Assembly (NCBI GenBank): GCA_003260075.1
Contig: QLIY01000091.1
Location: forward strand, 134,859-198,858
Direction: 5' to 3'
Length of the DNA: 64,000 nucleotides
Source: Phallusia mammillata
Lineage: Eukaryota > Chordata > Ascidiacea > Phlebobranchia > Ascidiidae
Each line of letters begins with the position of its first letter. Within the stretch, counting starts at the first letter, position 1. The notes beneath the pieces were generated by a model. It saw only the letters and a program-made list of their open reading frames with translations, made no database searches and was not told the DNA's origin. This document shows, one piece after another, positions 26,701 to 34,971 of the stretch. The position numbers were made by a program, and so were the translations under genes.

Positions 26701-29700
26701 AAATTTTGTTCTTTTATCAAATTACCACTATTGGCATGGATAAAACGAGTACCGATGCGTGATATTGTGACTTACCATTTGGACATTGGCATCTTGCCTG
26801 ACACGGTGTGAAATACATGTTGAGAACTCCGACAGCACTGCACCTCGCAACTGGACCTCTACCACATTCTGTCCATTCCATGTCACTGCGACAGTTCACA
26901 GCTTTAAAAAACAGAATAAAGGTTAAGCTCGTGTAAAAAAAGTGTTTTTACAAATTTTGTGCTCAATTTAAAAACTGTCATTGATTTCAGTCTTGTCTTA
27001 AATTTTCAGACATACGTATTTTGGTTTCTAAATTGATTTTCAGACACACAAATCTTATTAAGATTTTTTTATCTGTGTACAATTATATTTACTGCATTAT
27101 GGTGAAATTGACTTTTCATTTCATCGAGTTTTCTAATACTATTAGTCAATACTTTTTCTAACAATGATAAACACTTATTTGGTAATAACAAAAACAAACA
27201 TTGAATATTAAGAGCCAAATATGTGGATAAACCAAACTTAATTTCTGACAAATACCTAAAATGCCATTTCTACTCAAACAAATCAATAAACAACTCAACT
27301 GACAGCATGGAAGGGTTCTCCACTCGTCGATTTCAATGTGTGCTTTGGAACAAATTCTTGCGTATTGCTGCACGACATCACAAAGACAATAATCGTTCTC
27401 CATGTAGTTGCAGAGGCACATCTCAGTCATACATTGCGACACGAACGTAATTGGGTTGAAAAGCCTGTTGCATTTCGCGAATGATCCATGCGCCATAATC
27501 ATGCAAGCGCTGAGAACTTCCTGTTTAAAAAAGTGAAATATTTATGACCTTAGATTAGTGATGCTTATGTGTTAGAAATGTAGTTCTTATTTGCAGATAC
27601 TCGCAGCAAACTTAAGTGGAATTGAGCTATAATGTGAGTAGTTAAAAAATTGTTCAACCTGTTAGCAATATAAATTGAATGGGGATTAATCGATAGTACA
27701 CTTTGAATACAGTGATTGAATAAGTAACTTTGTGGGATAATTATAATTGGCGAACATAATCTTATTTTTTAGCTGACATTTAACTTTCCATTGCACCGCA
27801 ACAAGCAAACATAGCAACCAAGAGCAAATCTGTGGTTTACGCCCAGTTGTAAAATCGAACAGAATTGGTCCCAGAATGCTCCCAACAAACTGGAGTGTCG
27901 TTAGATGACAGTACTAGCCAATGCGGCCTATGTCTTGTCACCAGTTGCACTGATGAGACATTATAGGTCGAAATTGTGTGCACTATCTGCAGGTTACTTA
28001 TCACTTATTGGCTTATTACTTTTGTTTAAGAGCATATAAATTTATGTATAAACACCTCGTTGTAGATGCACTCGTAGTCGGTTGGGGGAAGAGCATAGGT
28101 CTCGATGCACTCAGAGTCCATGAATTCGCCAGCCCTGATCTCTGTAAACAAAAAGGGACCCGTTAACACGGTAATAATATAAAAAACTGAAAAATTAGAG
28201 CTTCACGTTGAGCATCTTGAGTTAAAAGCGGGTTTGAACGTAGTTTTACCTTTGTCGTTGTTACGATCCCCGTCTCGGTTTCCACACAAACCAGTCACTT
28301 CGAATGGGAAGTTTCCCAACGAAATGAAGATGTCAGATCGTCCATCGCAACTTACGGTGAGTTCTCCATCAAACAAAGTGATGTGACGCATCGCATTATG
28401 CTTGCTGATGAATATTCCTTCCATAGACATCTCATCACTGCAAAAAAAGTTGCAAGCTTCCGTCAATTGAATAGCTAAATAACTAACTTTACATCTTTTT
28501 TAAACCGGTCTTATTTTATATTTGTTTAAGAAAACAATAGTTCGTAAATGTCGCTGGTTCGAATCCCACCGCAGGCTAGATTTTTTGGATAGAGGGATCA
28601 GGCTTGATTCGGTAGAACAGCTTCAATAGGCCTGGCGTACTATGGTCGTTTGTAAGTTTATCTGCTTTGTGCCGCTTAAACTTTCCTTATATTTTGTGAA
28701 CTATAACAACATTTTGTAAACTTTACTAACATTTTTTACAAAACCTTTTCGAGATGACAAAGACGAGAATACGAAACATTTAATAAAAGTCACTTAGGTT
28801 CACTATTTTAATGCAACATACACCGAACTAGAGTTAAAGTTAAATAAAACACTTACTCGGGGCCGATCACATGCACCATGTCGCTGTCAGTTCTGTGGTA
28901 AGTGGTGAAGCCATCTTCCATCACAATTTCGAACATCATATGATGGATTTCGACGCGCTTAATGCACTCGCCGTGACTGCATTGCGGATCACGCACGATT
29001 TCAACCTGAGTGGTGTGGTTAGAAATTGTTAGAATGTCTATCACTTGGTCATTTATTCTACCGAAAAACCTAAAATACGACAGTGACAGCTTTTTGGTTG
29101 CCATCAGGGTTTTAAATATAAAAAAAGTAAGTTATAATACATGTATGGTTTTGCTGTTTTGGGTCAAGATTGTTTTTAAAGATATCGTAAGACCGAATGA
29201 AATAACCTAGACCTTCCTATTTAACTAATGTCAACTTCATCGGTTGTAAAAAATGTGTCTAAAAATCAAATAACTTATAAGCTTAGTATTTTTTTCGTTT
29301 TTACGTTGAAATTTAGGATTAGTCAGACCATAAAAAAACGATTACTAATTGTTGTGTTTTTTTAAAAAACAAATACAAACAAACAAACAAAATGTGATTG
29401 GAAGTAGCCTATACTTACGGCGAAGAAGGGGTATTCAACTTGGAACATGGTGTATTTGCACCTCCCCTTGTGTTCGTACACGATCCCGTCGAAGGTGTAA
29501 ACTCCGGCTTGTCCGTATACCCCACATAATGTCCCATTGCCACTCCAATCCTGTCCGAATTCGCTCCAATGAATTTCGGGGTCCTGGTTGTAAAGGTCTG
29601 CGGAAAATGGAAAGAATTATTTCGCGAATCGCAGAAATAAGGATAAACGTTGCCCAGAATGATTAGATAAAACATACCGTATGCACAGTTCTTTCCCATT

Positions 29701-30232
29701 TTATTTGGGGGACATTCTTGTGTCACGCCTTCCACAAAATTTGTGTTCTCCCAAGCTGTGTGTAAAAGAAAATAATCGCCGGTTATGCCAGGTCAATATG
29801 GGTTTAAAAAAATTACATCATTTAAAAGCCTGTGATTTCCGCAAAAACGAGTGCATTTTTTTTCAAAAAAGCGATTATCGGCAGACTTCGATGCTCGAAA
29901 AAAAATGTGAAAAGCCTATTTTCTCCAAGATTTGTATATCAATAAAAATTTTGTCGTTAGCAGGTTTTAAGTTCAAACAATTAAGTTGTCATACAAAAAC
30001 TTACGATTCTCGCCGGAACCCTCATCAAAAAATTGTTGACCGCTGAAAAAAAGGTGAACGAAGTTAGCAATGGCGAATAACAGTAAAGCTTATAAGTTTA
30101 ATTTGGATAAATACCTTGTCAGTTGGCCATAGACCAGACCTAAAATGAAAATAACACGTTTAAGCATTTCACAAGTGCATGAAAACATACAGAAATATAC
30201 TCACCTAGAAAAAGAAAGACTACGATTTGCAT
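354..30232 (-). CDS. VWF/gel-forming-mucin-like secreted D-domain protein (62 exons placed; 3' end outside window)
   Basis: A large secreted, disulfide-rich extracellular protein, by family knowledge likely a polymerising gel or matrix glycoprotein of the VWF, gel-forming mucin, otogelin and SCO-spondin group. The chain runs from a signal-peptide exon at 30205..30232 to a VWC-type exon at 354..499. By my tally 62 exons hold about 2,590 codons, and phases agree at nearly every junction. Order: signal peptide; D1 (VWD, C8, TIL); D2; D'; D3 with C8 and TIL; a long VWC-like array; two tandem copies of a seven-exon cassette. No PTS region, CTCK cystine knot or stop codon is seen, so the gene continues left of position 1. 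A furin-type propeptide site was not found, but part of the D2-D' join is lost in a 93-G run. Several exons are partly duplicated or cut by G-run joins. Which named family member it is cannot be decided without the C-terminus. Confidence 0.9.
1249..1475. repeat. G-run join with 108-bp direct copies
   Basis: 1249..1356 and 1368..1475 are equal in length with about three mismatches, separated by 11 G (1357..1367). Probable assembly overlap at the 5' edge of exon 1111..1252. Confidence 0.85.
3083..3105 (+). repeat. Dispersed repeat end, also at 53302..53324
   Basis: TTTAAAACCGT(A/G)AATTGTG followed by TACC occurs here and at 53302..53324, just outside the right arm of the inverted repeat. It is probably the end of an interspersed element. 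Confidence 0.45.
3205..3326. repeat. G-run join with ~56-bp direct copies
   Basis: 3205..3260 and 3271..3326 are near identical and separated by a run of about 10-11 G. Intronic. Confidence 0.8.
3361..3590. repeat. G-run join duplicating a coding exon
   Basis: 3361..3470 and 3481..3590 are near identical, separated by 10 G. Both contain most of the exon encoding [16 protein letters not shown], so only one should be counted. Confidence 0.88.
4000..6045 (-). CDS. Seven-exon cysteine-rich cassette, copy A
   Basis: Exons: 5944..6045, 5677..5717, 5418..5545, 5136..5308, 4834..4917, 4525..4657, 4000..4145. Encoded landmarks in order: [68 protein letters not shown] with [60 protein letters not shown]. 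All phases agree. The 4525..4657 exon contains an 11-G run (4571..4581) where copy B has about 20 coding bases, so its middle is not reliable. A truncated second version of the last exon (4240..4382) follows an N at 4239. Confidence 0.83.
4005..4475. repeat. N join with 234-bp direct copies duplicating a coding exon
   Basis: 4005..4238 and 4242..4475 are near identical and joined at a single N (4239). The exon encoding [16 protein letters not shown] is present twice; the second copy lacks its donor. Confidence 0.88.
4571..4581. other. 11-G run replacing exon sequence
   Basis: Comparison with cassette copy B (1111..1252) shows that about 20 coding bases are missing here and G fills the place. 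No flanking duplication is present. Confidence 0.8.
6208..14637 (-). CDS. VWC-like cysteine-module array, exons 31-48
   Basis: Exons: 14418..14637, 13872..13941, 13433..13529, 12813..12927, 12655..12704, 11943..12153, 11555..11607, 11234..11423, 11071..11123, 10236..10431, 9450..9592, 9201..9302, 8797..8902, 8462..8580, 7935..8088, 7348..7528, 6907..7009, 6208..6412. Many are paired: a long exon ends in phase 1 after a terminal cysteine, and a short exon of about 50 nt begins with a C-D-x-C motif ([27 protein letters not shown]). Long exons carry spaced cysteines ending in CC-x(3,5)-C, as in VWC/VWF-C modules ([18 protein letters not shown]). Several N-x-S/T sites are present. The 11943 exon uses a GC donor. 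Domain type is from cysteine pattern only. Confidence 0.8.
9725..10290. repeat. G-run join with ~277-bp direct copies
   Basis: 9725..10000 and 10013..10290 are near identical, separated by 11 G. The first copy holds a truncated 3' end of exon 10236..10431. Confidence 0.85.
13078..13415. repeat. G-run join with ~163-bp direct copies
   Basis: 13078..13240 and 13252..13415 are near identical, separated by 10 G. Intronic. Confidence 0.83.
14617..15318. repeat. G-run join with long diverged direct copies
   Basis: 14617..14920 and 14933..15318 match with small indels, separated by 12 G. A fragment of exon 14418..14637 (GAAGTACTTGGTCTCTCC) is repeated. Confidence 0.8.
15319..19252 (-). CDS. D3 assembly (VWD3-C8-TIL), exons 22-30
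   Basis: Exons: 19114..19252, 18729..18839, 18215..18436, 17722..17829, 17338..17487, 16751..16907, 16208..16359, 15436..15535, 15319..15368. VWD3 opens with [18 protein letters not shown] and [14 protein letters not shown]. It closes with [16 protein letters not shown], an intact CGLC motif followed by a typical acidic calcium loop. The C8 domain spans the 17338 and 16751 exons and includes [19 protein letters not shown]-like exon ([13 protein letters not shown]) and a cysteine-rich linker follow. In VWF and MUC2 the D3 region makes the disulfides that link dimers into multimers; the same role here is inference. Confidence 0.88.
19572..22153 (-). CDS. TIL module after D2 and D' region, exons 17-21
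   Basis: Exons: 22013..22153, 21387..21483, a partial exon 20656..20679, 20450..20584, 19572..19704. The first two form a TIL/E pair ([17 protein letters not shown], then [16 protein letters not shown]). The partial exon encodes DMSCEIV before a good GTAAGT donor. Phase demands it, because exon 18 leaves two bases over and the 20450..20584 exon needs one. Its upstream part lies inside the 93-G run at 20680..20772. The next two exons are the D' TIL'-E' pair, with [20 protein letters not shown] and [17 protein letters not shown]. In VWF and mucins this block separates the D1-D2 part from D'D3. Confidence 0.82.
19767..19891. repeat. G-run join with 57-bp direct copies
   Basis: 19767..19823 and 19835..19891 differ by about one base and are separated by a G run. 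Intronic. Confidence 0.83.
20244..20263 (+). repeat. Dispersed repeat fragment sharing TATAGGACG(C/T)CGAAACGTCG
   Basis: Matches, in the opposite orientation, the repeat at 61467..61486 except for one base. It lies in the intron between the 20450 and 19572 exons of Gene 1. Confidence 0.45.
20680..20772. other. 93-bp pure G run
   Basis: Unbroken G that cuts off an exon (20656..20679) just upstream of its donor. Probably a gap filled with artefactual G rather than genomic poly-G. Confidence 0.8.
20773..21256. repeat. G-run join with ~236-bp direct copies
   Basis: 20773..21008 and 21019..21256 are near identical, separated by 10 G. Intronic. Confidence 0.85.
21851..22077. repeat. G-run join duplicating part of a TIL exon
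   Basis: 21851..21957 and 21970..22077 are near identical, separated by 11 G. The end of exon 22013..22153 is repeated. Confidence 0.85.
22310..22921. repeat. G-run join with ~288-bp copies of the D2 C8 exon
   Basis: 22310..22597 and 22634..22921 match with several substitutions, separated by 10 G and a short spacer. Two amino-acid differences (NANFELS/NANSDLS) are likely allelic. Confidence 0.83.
22716..25838 (-). CDS. D2 assembly (VWD2-C8), exons 12-16
   Basis: Exons: 25658..25838, 25268..25427, 24355..24557, a partial exon seen as 23294..23332 (second copy 23624..23662), and 22716..22946. VWD2 starts at [17 protein letters not shown] and ends with [18 protein letters not shown]. The position normally occupied by CGLC reads RGIG, so both cysteines are missing. 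The partial exon encodes [13 protein letters not shown] and joins in phase to [13 protein letters not shown], the start of a C8 domain. Its 5' part is replaced by a G-run in both copies. Truncated second copies of exons 14 and 16 lie at about 24031..24140 and 22392..22597; they carry a few substitutions and look allelic. Confidence 0.85.
23086..23672. repeat. Three G-runs with split direct copies
   Basis: G runs at 23333..23342, 23557..23566 and 23663..23672. The sequence before the first is repeated in two pieces (23343..23556 and 23567..23662). The partial exon [13 protein letters not shown] occurs twice, and both copies end at the same G-run position. Confidence 0.8.
23923..24464. repeat. 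G-run join with ~218-bp copies of the VWD2 exon
   Basis: 23923..24140 and about 24245..24464 match, with 10 G at 24141..24150. The first copy holds a truncated VWD2 exon with one residue change (DDKN/DDEN). Confidence 0.83.
24602..25185. repeat. G-run join with ~210-240-bp direct copies
   Basis: 24602..24841 and 24978..25185 match with indels; 10 G at 24842..24851. Intronic. Confidence 0.8.
25978..26386. repeat. G-run join with 200-bp direct copies
   Basis: 25978..26177 and 26188..26386 are near identical, separated by 10 G. The first copy holds only the 3' end of exon 26351..26465. Confidence 0.85.
26351..30232 (-). CDS. Signal peptide and D1 assembly (VWD1-C8-TIL), exons 1-11
   Basis: Exons, 5' to 3': 30205..30232, 30115..30139, 30005..30042, 29678..29755, 29419..29597, 28857..29005, 28250..28437, 28056..28141, 27304..27520, 26776..26901, 26351..26465. 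The start [15 protein letters not shown] is a hydrophobic signal peptide split over exons 1-2. VWD1 begins with [20 protein letters not shown] and ends with [14 protein letters not shown], a calcium-loop-like segment. Exon 9 is a C8 domain rich in cysteines ([18 protein letters not shown]). Exons 10-11 are a TIL-type module ending in [12 protein letters not shown]. The CGLC motif of VWF-type D domains is TGLC here. All junctions keep phase. The G-run join at 26178..26187 duplicates part of exon 11. Confidence 0.88.
28556..28566 (+). other. Isolated tRNA B-box-like sequence (GGTTCGAATCC)
   Basis: The T-arm-like GGTTCGAATCCCACC is present, but no A box or cloverleaf precedes it. It is best read as a SINE or tRNA relic in a Gene 1 intron. 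Confidence 0.3.
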
Positions 30233-30304
30233 CGTTGCCTTTCGTCAGTTTTCAATCGGTGAAGTCAAAAAATTGGCAATGGTTAGTTGAGGACAAGGTG
30301 TTGG

Positions 30305-30312
30305 GTTATATA
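30305..30312 (-). promoter_or_regulatory. TATA-like box of the mucin/VWF-like gene
   Basis: On the minus strand this reads TATATAAC, about 73 nt upstream of the ATG at 30232. If used, transcription would start near 30280 and leave a short 5' UTR of roughly 45 nt. Position and sequence are seen; promoter function is inferred. Confidence 0.45.
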
Positions 30313-30330
30313 GCAACCTTGGCATGTTTT

Positions 30331-32921
30331 CATAGCTGGCAACTTTCTTAGTAATAGCGATTAATTTAATAAACAGGTTCCGCTTGTCGAACATGACAAG
30401 GCGTTGGCGTTAATGAAACAAAGAAGGCGCGTGGTGAACGGCCATACAAAGGTATAAATTGTACTTTTGTTCATACATCAAGGTTGATAGTAATTTATTG
30501 CTTCTGGGTGTTAACAAATTACTGACTTAATTGATGTATTGATGTGTTTCACAATCCTACTCTTTGACAAACAACAGGCACTTGTGGCCTACACTAGAGG
30601 AGGCAAAGAGTAGCAAATAAAACGCGTGGAATTACATATGTTCAGATTTCAACAGGCGAAGCTGGCGATTGGTAATTATATTGGCAATTTCACGGATATC
30701 GTATAATCATGTTTATTTAAATAGTTTTCAATCATGTTGTTGCAACTGGCCTCGAAATGAATGTGGCGTTTAATAGTTTTTATTCGTTATTTTAATTGAC
30801 ACCACGCAAAATGACCTTTGCCGTTCGATCTTATCGAGTGGAACAGTTTTCGAAACTGACGGCAAAAGTTAGTGTAATATCTAGCGACAAAGTCTAAGAC
30901 TCTTGTAAAAGTGAATATTTGACGCCTGCCTACTGCTGTTCTGTAAAAATTTACATTCCTTTTCCGACTAGTATTGCGAAAGCGGTTGCAATTTATGTTC
31001 CAAAAATATCCAACACAATTTATCGATTGAGCTGGTTAGAAATAATTAATCTAATCACGCGCCGTTGATCAACCAATCAGCGACAAGAACAACCACCGGA
31101 ACTGCCTTGTTATACAAAGATGACTTCACATGAAAACAACTATTAATCTAAGCTTTCTGTTGTGACTGAAATAGCGGCCTTTGGAGTTCTGGTATAGGTG
31201 TTTTGTGTTGTTAATTATTGAATGTTATTCACCGTTGGGGTACAGCGTGGCGCAATGAAAGCAAATCCGGTTAATACGACGCGGGGCGCAGGCGACAATA
31301 AAACAACAACAAAATTCGACTAATTATTACGAGTCAATAGTAGCGCGCAGTTGACAAAAATAAAACAAGTTGGGTAGATGGAAAAGCGGTAAAGTGGAAA
31401 CATAAGCAACGATTTGATGAAAACAAGTGATGATTGGTGTGTGGGATTGTACAGAACAAACATCAGGAAGTTAAATTAGCTTGCTCAGAAAAATTGAGTC
31501 ATTGATTTATAGCTTATAAGGTTAGGAAATCCATTTCTCTTTTGCTGGAAAAAGACGATTTGACGAAACCATGTGTCAAAATTCAATTTTTCATTCGGTC
31601 GAAATTAATCGGGCATTAACAATTTTAAGCTTACATATGCTTTACACTCATTAAAAAGCATAATGTTATTATACATCTATGTTTTGATTCTACCATTTTG
31701 CTACATTTTGCTTAAAAAGTCTTAAAAGGCGAACGGGAATTAGCTATATATAGAAAGAAAGTAATGATTTTTTTTCGTTCTTCCAATTTAATGGCTCTTT
31801 GAATAAATTTACTGTGATTAGTAGACTTTCGAAACATGAAAGTTTTTGATATAGCATTAGAAAACGAAGTGTTAAACTAAAACAAACAAAAGAGTGCAGA
31901 TAAACAATGAAACTTATCAAGAAAAGTCGACTGATTGTTGCTTGCGGTAATTTGTGGCACAATGTGGTCGACTGCGGTTGTCGTAAGCCGAGCAGCAGAA
32001 AATAAACGAAAACATCTTTTACAAATTAACAAGAAATGCACGACGTCACAGATTTTCAGGATGGGGCAAGCACAGACCACTTGATGACGAAATCAACATC
32101 ACACTTCCAAAGGAAGCACTATGACGTAATATAAGAAGTAATATTTTGTTTTTTTCTCTCAATGTGACAATTGGTTATAACTCTAGCAAGTTGCAAAAAA
32201 CATTAATTCTCATTAAATTTTGCAGCAGCAAGTGACAAAATGCGCCCAGCAAACTAAGCATACCTCACAACTGTCTTTAATCTTACGCCACATTTTCGTG
32301 TTCAAAATATTACCAAAAATCACGTCAAAGTCCGATTATGTAAAACAGAAGTTAAATGAGAAGCAACAGGACAAGATATAAACATTGGGTTAAATTTAGA
32401 CAAGGCGCAAATGTATCTACAGAATTGCTAATGGACGCGGAAAATTGTATGACGTTTTGCGAATAAAATGACCAAAGTAAAAATGTGGCGTTATCCAATT
32501 GGAAGCAAGCGGCAGTCACGAAAATACGTCACAATTACGTCGTGACTTTATGACATCATACTGGAAAGAAAACCTTTTTACGACATTAAATATTGCGTTA
32601 GGGCTGCATGCACGATGGGATTGCATTGAATATATTAAAATCGCTTGAAAGTCAGCCCGCATACATCAGTATATTGTCCGAGTCAAATCTGCAAAGGTAG
32701 TGATCCGTATATTCCACCACATCACTCGTGACCGCCCCGTCAGCGCAACACAATAACGATAAATATATTTATATGTATGCACGCGTATATATAAGTACAA
32801 TGCATTCGCCACGACACCTTCCGAGCCCGTATACTGCTTCGCCATCGTCGGCGGGCTGTGACGTCAGGGAGTATGACGTCAAACAATGTGACGTAATCGA
32901 GTACCGCATGGCTTGTCGTCA
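30331..32921. other. Intergenic region between Gene 1 promoter and WASF 3' end
   Basis: AT-rich with no supported exon or RNA gene. It should hold upstream control sequence of Gene 1 and the WASF 3' UTR, but no motif decides limits. A tRNA A-box-like GTGGCGCAATG at 31247..31257 has no partner B box. Confidence 0.55.
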
Positions 32922-34971
32922 CTAGTCCCACTCGTTGTCGTCGTCGTCCGAAAACGAATCAGATTCTGAATCTGAGAATTCGACGGCGATTCTACGGGCG
33001 AGGATCGACGCTACATCGTTCCCACCACCGCTAGACGTCGCTGCAGCCGTCTTTTCTCGTTGTTCAACTTTCTTTAGGTTAATACCTGGACAAAATATTT
33101 TGAATTTTAGCATTTTATTTTAGAAATATTAACTAATTCTCCACATGGTATGGTACAATTAAATATATTGGTTTGCTTACTTACACAGTAACGAAGTTAT
33201 TAGCAACGCAAAAATTGATAGGGGGGATGTTATAATTCAACTTATCCGAGAAGAGCCTCCAAAACAGAGTTTGAGAGTTTTAAGCACATAAACCTCCATA
33301 AAGTAGATATTTTCAAATTAACTTTATTTGACATATTGTTTTCATAAAGTTATCCATATACCCCATCAACAAAATGGAAACAAGGTCGACGTATCGGGAA
33401 CTCGTTTTGCAACAGGGGGGGGGGCCCATATATGCTAGCAACAAAATGGAAACAAGGTCGACGTATCGGGAACTCGTTTTGCAACAGTTTTGCGGGATTA
33501 GTTTGTTTAGAAAATTGTTGGGATATAATTTATCTCTATAAGCGACAACATAAAGGACAATCGAGACAAAAAAAATCCACATAACCTTTGTGGCAACAAG
33601 ATCCAGGGCTAAAAGTAATTGAAACGATCGCACTTAACCCTGTTGAAGTTTAATTACAAATACACGAGTTGTTGCATTTCAAAGCAACCAATAGAGTAAC
33701 AACTACAATGAATGGCTGAAATACCGGAGAAATTAACGACAATGATTGCCTTACACAAAACACCACTCAATTATGGGGCATTCAATGCACAGGTGTTCGA
33801 AAACATTATGAAATTTTTGAAACCTTGAGCATTTTTCCGCTTGGAGTCAAAAGAGCTGCTAGAATTGTTTTAGATATTTTTTGATTCAGGCGTATATGCA
33901 CGTGTCACAGTTATTGCTGATGTGTTATACAACAATTATTGTCTTGTGAAGGATTTACGTATTGCTCAAACGTAGGAAGGTTATCCATACATGTCGTCCT
34001 TCAAATTCGTAGAGGTTGTGTGGAAAGTGGTGTTTAGTGACGCAGTGACTAACGTCAACACTATACGTCAAAAAATGCCACTAAAATACCACGTAATTCT
34101 TATACATGCATGGTTTTTTGTAACGTCCTAAATATTAACGCCATGGCTATTATGTCTTGTGAGTAAAACAAAAAGTAAGTTTAGTCAAAATGTTTGTGTA
34201 AGGCTGTAAGCAATATAAAACTGCATTTTTCCTATTCGGTAATAAGAACGATAATTGAATGATGCAAAAGTCAGTACTGCCAATTCATTTAGTTTCATGT
34301 CGCTGATTTTATCTGCTAATTAATATTGAAAACAGTAATCGCACAAATCCCTGCGTATCCCTAAACCTGTAACTAAATAAATAGGTATTTGAAGTAAACA
34401 TAAATGGCGCTGTTTCATCATCATGCTACGGCACTTTTTAAAAACTCTACTAACGTAAGAATTCACATCAGACAAAGATACGAAAAACTGATGGAGGCGT
34501 AAAGAGCATTTTAAAACATTAAAAGCAAACTGTGTGGAAAATGCTGACGGTTAGGGCTTTCATAAAATCAACTTTTAAACTAAGTTTCTAACCCTACCTC
34601 AGTCTCACTGTTAATTTAAATAATTGTGCTATTTATGCCACCTACTGGTATTTAGCAAATTATGTCTGCTGTGGGTTCTTATGTTACTATGCTAAAACAC
34701 ATTTTCAATTTGTATGACACAACTAAAATAGTGTTCGGCGACCGGAAAACGTTAAGTTGATTTTGCAAAATACATTTAAGATACAAAACCACCAAGAAGA
34801 CAATCAACTTACCGTCTCTAATGGCGCACAAAAGGTTACTTCGTTCATCCACAGGGGCAGGGGCAGGTTCTTCTCGTTCCTTCAATTTGACATTCATGAG
34901 AGCATTAGCGAGGCCCCCACTATTTGCTGCAGGAGGAGGAGGAACTCCACTCGGAGGGGGAGGAGGTGGAA
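32922..34971 (-). CDS. WASF: WAVE VCA tail (WH2, central, acidic; WASF exons 7-8)
   Basis: Exon 34813..34971 encodes a last polyproline run and the start of the WH2 actin-binding motif, [12 protein letters not shown]. Exon 32922..33085 completes it with GINLKKVE, then gives the central helix [19 protein letters not shown] and an acidic end [10 protein letters not shown] followed by TAG. The penultimate tryptophan contacts Arp2/3 in the family. Together these are the minimal Arp2/3-activating unit. Confidence 0.97.

Noticed and set aside
28545..28580. tRNA gene at the GGTTCGAATCC motif
   Set aside because: No A box or cloverleaf upstream; at most a SINE relic.
31247..31257. tRNA A-box-like GTGGCGCAATG
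   Set aside because: No B box, anticodon arm or acceptor pairing follows.
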